A stretch of 64,000 nucleotides of DNA, taken from contig NZ_JALAGU010000051.1 in NCBI RefSeq assembly GCF_022712275.1, positions 1 to 64,000 of the forward strand. The letters are read 5' to 3'. A program made the translations under genes and the position numbers. Origin of the DNA: Corynebacterium sp. (GTDB lineage: Bacteria > Actinomycetota > Actinomycetes > Mycobacteriales > Mycobacteriaceae). Each line of letters begins with the position of its first letter. The first letter of the stretch is position 1. Of the stretch, positions 1 to 7,491 are shown piece by piece. The notes beneath the pieces were generated by a model that was not told the origin of the DNA, did not search any database, and saw only the letters and a list, made by a program, of their open reading frames with translations.

Positions 1-135
1 CACGACGGGGTCCGTGTGGTCTCACTGGGGCAGGAGGACTCGGCCGGGTCGGTCGCCCTGCTGGACACCGACACGTGGCTGTGGTCGGAACCCCCACGCC
101 AGCCACCGAAGAAGTTGAGGTACATCAGGTTCTGA
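1..135 (+). CDS. possible 3' end of an unidentified ORF, cut by the window edge
   Basis: Frame 1 is open from the first base to a TGA at 133-135, giving 44 residues that end in KKLRYIRF. The tail is basic and aromatic, and the stretch DTDTWLWSEPP looks protein-like rather than random. No family is recognisable from so short a piece. It could equally be a chance open frame in remnant DNA, because the next 400 bases carry no gene. Confidence 0.25.
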   Translation, partial: HDGVRVVSLGQEDSAGSVALLDTDTWLWSEPPRQPPKKLRYIRF

Positions 136-556
136 AAGGTGGCACCACCATCAGCCAGCACCATCTGGCCAACGGCCGGCGTCGTGGACTGTGCAGACCC
201 CACAAGTGCCGCAGACCCGGGGCGATTCACCCTGCGGTGCGGCAAAATAGTGTCGGCGACGAGGTTGCCGTTAGGGTGCACGGTAGGGTCATGGTTCGGT
301 CAGATGAAGGTGTGGTAACTCTCATCTTGCCCCGGTCAGTACCTCTGTATGTTGTGCCACCCCGGATCCCCATCACGGGTCAGCTACGCATTCCCAAACG
401 AGAAGAGCCGCATAACCTCGCGGCACGCTTCACTCAGGTACAACCTGCGCAGGCACACTCGGTCATCAACGTGCGATCGATCCGCTCGACACTCCCCACT
501 GACCTTCGCCCATTCCCAGCAGTGCAGCCTGGTCCCCTACCGACCAACCGGCCTCA
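136..556. other. 421 bp without a recognisable gene
   Basis: No ORF here has a convincing start, ribosome binding site or recognisable product. The stretch ends where the truncated recombinase begins, so it is most simply read as debris of the mobile-element history of this end of the island. A minus-strand frame around 466-590 reads like the tail of a small HTH protein but has no usable start. Confidence 0.4.
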
Positions 557-1042
557 GTGAGCGCGGATACCGCGTCCCGAACTCTGAAATCGCGAGCTGG
601 GTCGCACCGTCCGGAGTTGGACCGACTGTGGGGCAAGCTGCGCGGTGGGGACACGGTGGTGGTGTGGCGACTGGACCGGTTGGGCCGCTCGGTCCCGCAT
701 CTGATCGATCAATTGGAGGATCTACAGGCCCGCGGCGTCGGGTTCGTTTCATTGCAGGAGACCATTGATACGACGACCCCGGGTGGTCGGCGGGTGTTCC
801 ATGTGTTTTCGGCGTTGGCGCAGTTCGAACGTGATCTGGTGATCGAGCGCACCACTGCCGGCCTGGCAGCGGCCAGGGCACGGGGTCGGGTCGGGGGTCG
901 GCCGAAGAAGCTCACCGAGCAGCAAGCCGCCACCGTCCGCTCACTGTATGAGGCGAAGACGATGACGGTGTCAGAGATCGGGAAGGTACTCGGGGTCAGT
1001 AGGTCGACAGTATATCGGAGTCTCAATGCAGAAGATAAGTAG
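557..1042 (+). pseudogene. serine recombinase (resolvase/invertase family), 5'-truncated
   Basis: The 161-residue frame matches the middle and end of a small serine recombinase. HRPELDRLWGKLRGGDTVVV and WRLDRLGRSVPHLI match the resolvase catalytic core, followed by the long dimerisation helix (FSALAQFERDLVIERT) and a C-terminal helix-turn-helix (TVSEIGKVLGVSRSTVYRSL). Family members are about 185-200 residues and begin with a YARVS motif carrying the catalytic serine. That first ~45-residue segment is missing: the first ~10 codons here (from the GTG at 557) are unrelated, and family similarity starts near 590. Without the nucleophile the product should be inactive in strand exchange, though it might still bind DNA. 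It marks the left end of an accessory island. Confidence 0.8.
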
Positions 1043-1062
1043 AGGCCTATACCTGTCGGATG

Positions 1063-1476
1063 TTATCTGCCGCCTGGACCGGGCACAAATGGCGGCAACC
1101 CATTTCTTCTACGGCACTCATTTACAGAATATACGTACGTGTCGAACTTGTCCTCCACAAAATAGTCTACAAGTTCTTCTTTTAGAGCGCTTACGATGTC
1201 GTGTCCGCATTTATTCCATTCTTCCACTTTGGAACCCGGTCTCCATACCGGCGGATCATCGAAGCGGGACGATTCGCTAACAAACATGTCCTGAAAGTAC
1301 GCAGTCCAAGAGTGTAATTTTCGTGTCAACGCTTCACTTAGATTGAAGTCTTCCGCTGTTACATAAGGACGAATTCCAACTGATTCATCCCTCGGGGGTT
1401 CCCCCCAGAGTGAGCTCGGGTGGCCATGTTCTGGACGGAGTACTAGCTTCCTAATTTGTTGTCCGCCTACTTCCAT
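1063..1476 (-). CDS. small cytoplasmic protein overlapping the LGFP gene; candidate immunity protein
   Basis: The predicted protein has 137 residues, no signal peptide and no membrane segment, and is rich in acidic and aromatic residues. I recognise no family. The ATG lies 10 nt inside the end of the upstream LGFP-repeat gene (its stop is 1467-1469), with GAGG four nucleotides before it, so translation is probably coupled. Base composition drops here to well below the neighbouring core genes (about 42% G+C by eye around 1141-1200), matching the 3' part of the LGFP gene rather than its 5' part. A small soluble gene overlapping the end of a secreted protein with a swapped C-terminus is the usual layout of an immunity gene behind a polymorphic toxin. 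That role is inference only. Confidence 0.6.
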   Translation of the reverse strand: MEVGGQQIRKLVLRPEHGHPSSLWGEPPRDESVGIRPYVTAEDFNLSEALTRKLHSWTAYFQDMFVSESSRFDDPPVWRPGSKVEEWNKCGHDIVSALKEELVDYFVEDKFDTYVYSVNECRRRNGLPPFVPGPGGR

Positions 1477-3089
1477 AGGACCTCAAGACCATCCACGCAG
1501 CCGTGCCATTTTCCGGAGTATTCGTCGTATCCTGCCCACGCTGTCCACAGCTCGTTCTCGGTTCCAGATGGTCCGCCATTTGGGTTGACGATTGCTACAC
1601 TGTTCACCCCTGACTTCTTATTTCCCCTTTGTCTTCCCCAATTGTTTCCATGAGCATTATCGAAGTCCTCTGCGTTGAGCGTATAGTTAACGCAGGCTAG
1701 AAAATCGTAGTAGTCTGACCTGGTCGGAGGTACCTCGTTAAAATGCCCACTTCCTGGGTTAGCTACGGAGACTATGTGGTTTCTAAAGCGTTCGCAGTAT
1801 AGTAGGACACTGCCTTTGCCATGAACATTAAACAGTGCTAGCTTTGTGTCGCCAGAGACCTCGTAATCTACGCATCCCAGAACTCGATCTTCGTAATTCT
1901 CTGCCGGTCCATCAACCTCTGCCTTTGCTCTTGCATTGGAATTGGTGGAGTTCCCAATGGGCCAGTACAGATCCTTCGATATGGGAGCGCCTGTAAGAGT
2001 TCCGCCTGTGAATGTTTGGTCATACCAGATAGATGTAGTGGGTATTGCGTCACTTACAGGGTAGCCGTATGCTCCTGATTCTCGGCCGAGAGAGTCCCAT
2101 CGCAAAAGTATTGTTCCAGAAATTGGATGCGCTCCGTATTCCGGATGCCAGTAGATATCTCCTCCAATGAAGTGGTTATACCTCCCAACACCGTCGGGTG
2201 TGCCGGCTTCGTCGGCGGTGGGGTAGCCGAGGGGTCCGCCTTCTGCGCCGGTGGCGACCCACTTGTCGTAGATGAGCCCTTGGATACTGGCGAGGCCGGC
2301 GAGGGAGCCGTAGATGTGTCCGCGTTGGAACGACTGCTTGCGTCCGATACCGTCGGACAGTCCGATCTCGTCGGTGGTGGGGTAGCCGAGGCGCCCGGCT
2401 TCCCATCCGTTGCGTGCCCATACGATGGAGAAGTGTGTGGTGACAGGGTGTGCACCGGTGGTGGGGTGCCAGTAGATGAACCCGTTGACGAACTCGTTAC
2501 GCCTCCCGACCCCGTCGGGGACTCCGAGCTCATCGGATTTCGGCCAGGTGAGGAAGCTTGTGGGTCCGCCGATGGCGTCATACTTTTCGCGGATTGCTCC
2601 GCAGACCTTGTAGGGGCTGGGCCAGTAGGTGGTGCAGTTGACCGGCGCTGCTGCTAGTGCGCGTGCCAGGGGGTTGGCTGCACGGTCTTGTTCGGCCTGC
2701 TGTTCGGCGGCTTCCTGGACCTCGGCGCGGTCAGCTTCCTCTTTGGTGAATCCGCCGGGAATGTCCTCAGTGTCTGAGCGCATCTGACCGGGGGTGATCA
2801 TCGCCTCGGGGTCAGTGGTGGCGTGCCAGTCGGCCCCGGCATCGTTGTCGATCGTGTTGTCATCGAAGCCGGGTTCAGCGGGTTCGAGGTCTTCTCGACC
2901 GGCAGCGGGTGTCGCTGCAGCCTGGGCAGCATTGTCGATCGCCTCTTGTTCAGCGTTCGCTCGCGCGGAGGCCGAGTCATCGGGCCCGGTGGTGATGCTG
3001 GGTTGCGCCGCCGAAGTCGGGGACAGTGTTGAGCTCAGTCCGAGGGCGAGGACAACCGCGAGCAGCGGTCTGAGTACTTTGTGTCGCAT
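1467..3089 (-). CDS. secreted LGFP-repeat protein with variable A+T-rich C-terminal domain (putative polymorphic toxin)
   Basis: The predicted protein has 540 residues. A Sec signal peptide (about 1-28, LAVVLALGLSS core, ending near SAA) precedes an acidic, Ala/Glu-rich linker to about 150. LGFP-type repeats follow at about 165-365, with units such as PDGVGRRNEFVNGFIYWHP (191-209) and PDGVGRYNHFIGGDIYWHP (298-316). LGFP repeats are known from mycolate-containing bacteria, where they attach proteins to the cell envelope. Residues ~370-540 are a domain I do not recognise, with four cysteines (406, 432, 466, 531), suggesting a disulfide-bonded extracellular fold. Base composition changes abruptly near 2190 (residue ~300), just after a conserved repeat motif, so the 3' part appears exchanged. 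Start: ATG at 3089 preceded by GAGGAATCA. Toxin function is inferred from architecture. Confidence 0.8.
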   Translation of the reverse strand: MRHKVLRPLLAVVLALGLSSTLSPTSAAQPSITTGPDDSASARANAEQEAIDNAAQAAATPAAGREDLEPAEPGFDDNTIDNDAGADWHATTDPEAMITPGQMRSDTEDIPGGFTKEEADRAEVQEAAEQQAEQDRAANPLARALAAAPVNCTTYWPSPYKVCGAIREKYDAIGGPTSFLTWPKSDELGVPDGVGRRNEFVNGFIYWHPTTGAHPVTTHFSIVWARNGWEAGRLGYPTTDEIGLSDGIGRKQSFQRGHIYGSLAGLASIQGLIYDKWVATGAEGGPLGYPTADEAGTPDGVGRYNHFIGGDIYWHPEYGAHPISGTILLRWDSLGRESGAYGYPVSDAIPTTSIWYDQTFTGGTLTGAPISKDLYWPIGNSTNSNARAKAEVDGPAENYEDRVLGCVDYEVSGDTKLALFNVHGKGSVLLYCERFRNHIVSVANPGSGHFNEVPPTRSDYYDFLACVNYTLNAEDFDNAHGNNWGRQRGNKKSGVNSVAIVNPNGGPSGTENELWTAWAGYDEYSGKWHGCVDGLEVLWK

Positions 3090-3307
3090 TGATTCCTCTT
3101 GGTGGTGAGTGCATGGGGAGAAACGTCAGGTGTACCAAAAGCCACGTCAGCGGAATATTTTGAAAGGCTGTGCAAGTGTTGGGACACTATCGTTGAGTGA
3201 ACCATGTTTTCACTCAGTCGACAAGAGTGGGGGTGGTGTGCGCTGTATGTTCGCCACGACCGCCACACCGACGCCCCGGCCCACGTCCTGGGAGCGGCGG
3301 TGCCAGT

Positions 3308-3652
3308 ATGGCTTCACAAACCGATGCCTGGTCACCTGACGCTTCTCAAAGAGCCCTTATACTCTGCACGGTCTGGACAGAAATCCCCGCAGCTGACGTC
3401 CTCACCCTGCCCAACCACCTGGAACAGCTCGACGAGAACCAGCGTCTGGGCGAGATTGACCTGTGGGCCCCGCGGTACATCGACGCGCTCTACAAGGTCA
3501 TCCTCAACCGCGCCCGGGACGCCGGCGACCTCCACCTCCTGAAACGGCAGACGCTGATCGACGCCCGGCCACGGCTGGCCCTGCCCACCCCGCTGCGTGA
3601 CCAGTGGGAGGCCCGGTTCGACGAGTTGGCCGGGCGCGGCCGGCGACCATGA
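3308..3652 (+). CDS. hypothetical protein
   Basis: The predicted protein is 114 residues starting at ATG 3308, with GGGAGCGGCGG a little upstream. Longer in-frame starts to 3197 exist, but their translation is arginine/proline-rich and looks non-coding. The body is hydrophilic and probably helical (for example LWAPRYIDALYKVILNRARD), with no signal peptide or membrane segment and no family I recognise. Base composition is high G+C, unlike the LGFP C-terminus to its left. It lies between that gene, which is divergent, and the DUF4062 gene. Confidence 0.45.
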   Translation: MASQTDAWSPDASQRALILCTVWTEIPAADVLTLPNHLEQLDENQRLGEIDLWAPRYIDALYKVILNRARDAGDLHLLKRQTLIDARPRLALPTPLRDQWEARFDELAGRGRRP

Positions 3653-3782
3653 TCGACAACGCAGAGGTGACAAACCCCAGCACCCGCCCGTGGTGGAGCA
3701 ATACTTCGCTGTAGAACTCTCTGCCGGAACCGCGCGGTAGACGCCTCCGTCGCTCAGCGACGATCCGCGTCCGTCGCACCAC

Positions 3783-3788
3783 TACGAT
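3783..3788 (+). promoter_or_regulatory. -10 hexamer TACGAT for a leaderless DUF4062 transcript
   Basis: TACGAT ends 6 nt before the ATG at 3795 and no Shine-Dalgarno is visible. This spacing puts the transcription start on or next to the A of the start codon. No clear -35 is seen. Confidence 0.45.
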
Positions 3789-3794
3789 GACGGC

Positions 3795-4673
3795 ATGACA
3801 CTTCAACTGACCGGAGTACTGGTCCTCATCGCCTCCCCGGGTGACACACAGCAAGAACGCGCCAGCGTCCGCGAGGCAATCAACAACTGGAACATCAACA
3901 GCGGACGACGCATGGGGGTTGCTCTACTTCCTTGGCTGTACGAGCATTCCGCCGTGCCTACCCTCGGCGACCGGCCCCAGGCGATCATCAACTCACAGGC
4001 CGTTGACCGCGCTGACGTGGTGGTCGCATTCTTCGACAGTCGGCTCGGCACAGACACGGGTGTCAGTGTCTCGGGTACCGCAGAAGAGATCCAGAGGGCG
4101 CATGCCTTAGGAAAACCCGTGCACGTGTACTTCTCGAACGAGGACGTTCCCCGCGAAGCCGACCTCGACCAGCAGGTGGCACTGCGAGACTTCAGGCAAG
4201 GTCTTCAAGACAGCGGACTGCTCGGGGACTATAACGATCCCCAGGACCTTGCAGGTCAGGTAGTTCGGGCGCTCCAGCATGACATTGACGAAGCGGGATG
4301 GGATGTTTCTGCACATTCCCGGACGATTACACTCTCGGGAGCTCAGCTTGCGTGGCATCACGAACACACCGAGAAACCTGACGGAGTGGACAAGCGAGGC
4401 AAGCAAAAATACAAGACCACCAGCAACCGACTGGTAGTCGAGAACACAGGGTCCGTGCCCGCTGAGGATCTGACCTTCACGGTGACCGGGCTCGACGGCT
4501 GCAGGGTCCACGACGGCGACCTTCCCACCACTCCGTTCACCCTGGAAGCACACTCCACCCGAAGCTGGATCGTAATCCCCCTTAGCAGTGGAACGGTCGA
4601 GATCGCCGCAGCGTGGACGGAGGGAGGGGAGGACAAGAACGCCAAGTTCACCACCGAGGTCCGCTCCAGATAG
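3795..4673 (+). CDS. DUF4062/TIR-like Rossmann-fold protein with C-terminal beta-sandwich
   Basis: The predicted protein has 292 residues. Residues ~5-160 match the DUF4062 type: VLIASPGDTQQERASVREAI at the N-terminus, then GDRPQAIINSQAVDRADVVV, FFDSRLGTDTG, SGTAEEIQRAHALGKPVHVY. The fold is a Rossmann/TIR-like alpha-beta domain often found as the sensor or effector part of bacterial defence proteins. The C-terminal ~110 residues (LVVENTGSVPAEDLTFTV onward) look like an immunoglobulin-like beta-sandwich. There is no signal peptide or membrane segment, so it is cytoplasmic. The gene stands alone between insertion-sequence debris, which fits a horizontally acquired stress or defence gene. The family assignment is from recognised motifs; NAD- or nucleotide-acting activity is unproven. 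Confidence 0.6.
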   Translation: MTLQLTGVLVLIASPGDTQQERASVREAINNWNINSGRRMGVALLPWLYEHSAVPTLGDRPQAIINSQAVDRADVVVAFFDSRLGTDTGVSVSGTAEEIQRAHALGKPVHVYFSNEDVPREADLDQQVALRDFRQGLQDSGLLGDYNDPQDLAGQVVRALQHDIDEAGWDVSAHSRTITLSGAQLAWHHEHTEKPDGVDKRGKQKYKTTSNRLVVENTGSVPAEDLTFTVTGLDGCRVHDGDLPTTPFTLEAHSTRSWIVIPLSSGTVEIAAAWTEGGEDKNAKFTTEVRSR

Positions 4674-4816
4674 TCGCTGCGCAGAACTGGACATTGGCGC
4701 GGTTACGGAACTGTCAGATCAACTGAGACGCCAGAGGCTGGTATTGACGCCGGGCAGCGGCAAACCCCCAGGTCGATAGTGTCAGAATGAGTGAGAAAAG
4801 TGTCAGTTAGACTGAG
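4664..4816 (+). repeat. direct repeat copy A (~150 bp), IS-end-like
   Basis: This segment runs over the stop codon of the DUF4062 gene and is repeated, diverged but clearly alignable, at 5370-5521. An identical 17-mer (CTGCGCAGAACTGGACA) sits at 4677-4693 here and 5383-5399 in copy B. Shared blocks include TGTCAGATCA[A/C]CTGAGAC, a CCCAGGTCG block and GTGTCAGTT near the right end. Recurrent TGTCAG...TGAGAC units resemble the multiple transposase-binding repeats at the ends of IS21-type elements; that identification is inference. Confidence 0.6.
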
Positions 4817-4843
4817 ACAGGACACCTGTTGTCCCGTCTCAGT
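4811..4843. repeat. near-perfect inverted repeat at the right edge of copy A
   Basis: ACTGAGACAGGACA (4811-4824) and TGTCCCGTCTCAGT (4830-4843) pair over 13 of 14 positions around a 5-nt centre. It could act as a terminator-like hairpin or mark two IS ends abutting head to head, because the arms contain the same TGAGAC/GTCTCA unit as the direct repeats. Confidence 0.55.
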
Positions 4844-5086
4844 CATGTCGAGATTTTTCGCACGTGACACGAGACAGTACGGATTACCCCCTCTTCTCTC
4901 ACTGATCCTGAGATAGCCTCGCCGATACACGAGGAATCAGGAGTCAGGGACATGTCGCTTCGCCAACTGCCCGTCAACATCACCGACCGCACACGCGTCC
5001 TGATCAACCTTGACGGCGACGACCAGAACGACGCAGGAGATGTGCTGGAGAGCCCAGTCCTTACACGGACGGTGAATAACCGATGC

Positions 5087-5140
5087 CCTGACGCCGCGGA
5101 CAACGTCGTCACAGAATCCCCGGGGGTAGCGCTTGGCCAT
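5087..5140 (-). mobile_element. remnant of an IS3-type OrfA transposase start
   Basis: The minus strand reads MAKRYPRGFCDDVVRGVR from an ATG at 5140, preceded by GGAGAA at a normal distance. This resembles the first residues of IS3-family OrfA proteins (M-A/P-K-x-YP-R-EF-R-x-D-V-V-R-V). The similarity is lost after about 18 codons and no OrfB is present, so only the 5' tip survives inside the block bounded by the two direct repeats. Confidence 0.5.
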
Positions 5141-5184
5141 GGGAATCAATTCTCCAGGCCGCCCAGTAGGGGCAACTAGATCAG

Positions 5185-5379
5185 ATGTCACCCACACGCG
5201 TAGCAGACCCGTTCTCCTACATCCCGGTGCTGAGCTCTGTGAACGCGGCAGTATCCGACGAGGACTTCCACCGACAGGTGTTCCAGATGGCCGAAGACTG
5301 TGTGAGCCAGGGCGGCGTCACCCACCTGGTGGTCATCCATCCGGCTGCGGAGTCCGATGGCAAGCAGAGAGCCAGGTAG
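5185..5379 (+). CDS. short ORF of unknown function, probably a gene fragment
   Basis: The frame encodes 64 residues (VADPFSYIPVLSSVNAAVSD and following). Its stop is immediately followed by direct repeat copy B, exactly as the DUF4062 stop is followed by copy A. No Shine-Dalgarno is obvious and no family is recognised. It may be the tail of a larger gene truncated by the IS events around it. Confidence 0.25.
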   Translation: MSPTRVADPFSYIPVLSSVNAAVSDEDFHRQVFQMAEDCVSQGGVTHLVVIHPAAESDGKQRAR

Positions 5380-5521
5380 CCCCTGCGCAGAACTGGACAA
5401 AGCTATCGGTACGGAAATGTCAGATCACCTGAGACACCTCGGTGGTAAAAACCACCCGCGGCGGAGTAAACACCCAGGTCGCTGGCGTCAGAATGAATGA
5501 GAAAGTGTCAGTTCGAATGAG
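5370..5521 (+). repeat. direct repeat copy B (~150 bp), IS-end-like
   Basis: Second copy of the repeat at 4664-4816, in the same orientation and offset by about 706 bp. It begins just before the stop of the 5185 ORF and ends 12 bp before the stop of the PAP2-kinase gene at 5533. Confidence 0.6.
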
Positions 5522-5532
5522 TACGGTCAGCC

Positions 5533-7023
5533 TCAGGGCCGGTAGACCGACAGCACCCGGTAGTGCGCGACGAAGTCCAGCTCCGAGACCTTGTCCCCGA
5601 CCTCGCCGTCGTAGGCGACCTCGGTGGGCTCACTGAGGATCTCGCAGTGGAACTCCGGGCGGTGCAGCTCGTGGTACAGGGGACTGCGACCCAGATTTCC
5701 GCTCAGCAGCGCCACCACGGTACGCAGCCGTGAGAACCGACGACCGGTCTCCAGCATCCGCACATCGAGCAGTCCGTCCTCGATCGTCGCCCGGTCGACC
5801 GGGGCGAACCCCGACGGCTGGTACAGCGAGTTACCGAGGAAGAACAGCGAGGTCTTCAGGGTCTTGCCGTCGTACCTGATCTCGACGGCATTCTCGTCCT
5901 TCAGCACCCGCCAGGCGGCGATGACCGCAGCCACGGTCTTGCCTGTCTTCCCCTCGTACTTCTCCCGGATCTCGACGAACCGCGGGTAGATCCCGATGCT
6001 CGCGGTGTTCAGCAGCGTGGTCCCACCATTGAGCGTGACGACATCCACCTTCTCCACCGTCCCGTACTTCACCGCGGCGATGGTCCGGTCGGTCGTGGCG
6101 CAGTCGATCTGCTTGGCGAAGTGGTTGAACGTGCCGCCCGGGAACACCGCCAGCGGCTTGTCCGCGGCACGTGCGACACCCGCGGCTGCGGCCACGGTGC
6201 CGTCGCCACCGGCGATGCCGAGCACCTCAGCCCGGGATGCGGCGTCCTCCAGGACCAGTTCGACGTCATCGTCCGGCCCGAGGGTGACGATTTCGGCGGC
6301 CGGAAGCGCCTTCTCGACCTCCTTGAGGACCCTCTCCCCTGTCCCACCGCCCGAGGCCGGGTTCACGACAAGGACCAGTCCTTCACCTTCAGGACGCGCC
6401 GGCGCATCGACAATATGCGTTTCAACCCCGGAGATGTCCGGCACCACCGGCGGCGGCACGATTTTCGCTCCGATCGCGGTGATCAGCGCACCGAGACCGA
6501 ATCCGGCCAGCACATCGCCGGGATAGTGCGCGCCGGTGTACACCCGGGAGAAACCGACGAGACCTGCCAGGGCACCTACCCCTGCTCCGAGCCCCGGGGC
6601 CTCCACCGCCACACCGGACGCGAAGGCTGCGGCACTGGCGGAGTGTCCCGAGGGAAAGGAACTCGACTTCGGGTACCGACGGATCTGACGTGCCACCTTC
6701 ACCGACCCGTGCCCCGGTCGCTGCCGCCGCCACCAGCGCTTCGCCACCTGGTTGGCGATGAGACTGGTGCCGGCCACGCTGACCAGCCCACGCGTCGCCG
6801 CCCGCTGGGTCCGGGGGTTCCCGGTCAGGGCCATCGCACCGGCGATCCCGATCCACAGCTTCGAGTAGTCGGCTGCACCGGTGAGTCTGGGCAGGAAGGC
6901 GTCCAGGCGTGGATTCTCAGCTCCGGCGACCGCGTCGAACACGTCCCGGTCCATCCGCACGACCCCCGACAGCATCTCGCCCACCGCGGTCCGCCGGAAC
7001 CGACCACTCACACGACCACCCAT
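5533..7023 (-). CDS. PAP2 phosphatase - diacylglycerol/lipid kinase fusion protein
   Basis: The predicted protein has 496 residues in two domains. Residues ~20-190 form a PAP2 phosphatase with the motifs KSSSFPSGHSASAAAF and GFSRVYTGAHYPGD and several membrane segments (for example ALITAIGAKIVPPPVV). Residues ~215-496 form a DAGK-type lipid kinase with VVNPASGGGTGE, the nucleotide loop GIAGGDGTVAAAA and FPGGTFNHFAKQ. The likely role is turnover of a membrane lipid phosphate by opposing phosphatase and kinase activities. The frame stays open upstream to 7458, but that extension runs antisense through the DUF952 gene. ATG 7023 has GGAGAG nine nucleotides upstream; ATG 7038 has no suitable site. 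The acyl acceptor is unknown. Confidence 0.88.
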   Translation of the reverse strand: MGGRVSGRFRRTAVGEMLSGVVRMDRDVFDAVAGAENPRLDAFLPRLTGAADYSKLWIGIAGAMALTGNPRTQRAATRGLVSVAGTSLIANQVAKRWWRRQRPGHGSVKVARQIRRYPKSSSFPSGHSASAAAFASGVAVEAPGLGAGVGALAGLVGFSRVYTGAHYPGDVLAGFGLGALITAIGAKIVPPPVVPDISGVETHIVDAPARPEGEGLVLVVNPASGGGTGERVLKEVEKALPAAEIVTLGPDDDVELVLEDAASRAEVLGIAGGDGTVAAAAGVARAADKPLAVFPGGTFNHFAKQIDCATTDRTIAAVKYGTVEKVDVVTLNGGTTLLNTASIGIYPRFVEIREKYEGKTGKTVAAVIAAWRVLKDENAVEIRYDGKTLKTSLFFLGNSLYQPSGFAPVDRATIEDGLLDVRMLETGRRFSRLRTVVALLSGNLGRSPLYHELHRPEFHCEILSEPTEVAYDGEVGDKVSELDFVAHYRVLSVYRP

Positions 7024-7117
7024 TGACGCACTCTCCATCCACCTGCAGCTGACTACCGACCACTCCAGACTACCTGGCGGACGATTCTCCGTTACTGCAG
7101 GTCGAAGTGATGACGGG

Positions 7118-7474
7118 TCAGTAGTGGAACTCCCCGTCCGGACCGAATCCGGCCTCCCTGACCTCACTGACACAGTCGGTCGCCAGCGGGCCGTAGATGT
7201 GCGGGAACCGCTGGCCGTTTCCGGCCTCTTCCTCGAGGATCTCAGTTCCGGCAGCGCGCACGGCGTCCTCGTCGACAACCAGGACGCACAGCCGGACGCC
7301 GGCCTCGGCTGCCGGGCGGTAGAACCGGTCTGCAGTTCCCGCGATCTGGTCGGCGAAGGAGGCGTGGATGAACCCCACCTCGTCGAGGGACTGCTCGAGG
7401 GTGGACACCCGGTATTCACCGGTGGCGACGGCGGCGTCCCAGGAGGACCTTGCGGCAATGTGGTAGATCGTCAT
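7118..7474 (-). CDS. DUF952 family protein
   Basis: The predicted protein is 118 residues, starting MTIYHIAARSSWDAAVATGEY and containing the family features VGFIHASFADQ, FPHIYGPL and a C-terminal GPDGEFHY. DUF952 proteins are small cytoplasmic proteins of unknown function, often compared to glutathione-S-transferase-like or tRNA-fold helpers, with no proven activity. ATG 7474 is chosen because the family N-terminus starts there; a TAACAT hexamer eight nucleotides upstream (7483-7488) suggests a leaderless transcript. It is divergent from the class V aminotransferase, with only 17 bp between the starts. Confidence 0.8.
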   Translation of the reverse strand: MTIYHIAARSSWDAAVATGEYRVSTLEQSLDEVGFIHASFADQIAGTADRFYRPAAEAGVRLCVLVVDEDAVRAAGTEILEEEAGNGQRFPHIYGPLATDCVSEVREAGFGPDGEFHY

Positions 7475-7491
7475 GTGCCAAAATGTTACCC

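Noticed and set aside
466..654. Minus-strand frame reading like the end of a small HTH/antitoxin protein
   Set aside because: The similarity covers only about 25 residues, the 5' part of the frame is antisense to the recombinase fragment, and no start or Shine-Dalgarno supports it.
7024..7458. N-terminal extension of the PAP2-kinase frame to 7458
   Set aside because: The extension runs through the DUF952 gene in another frame on the same strand, has no family similarity, and ATG 7023 has a good Shine-Dalgarno.
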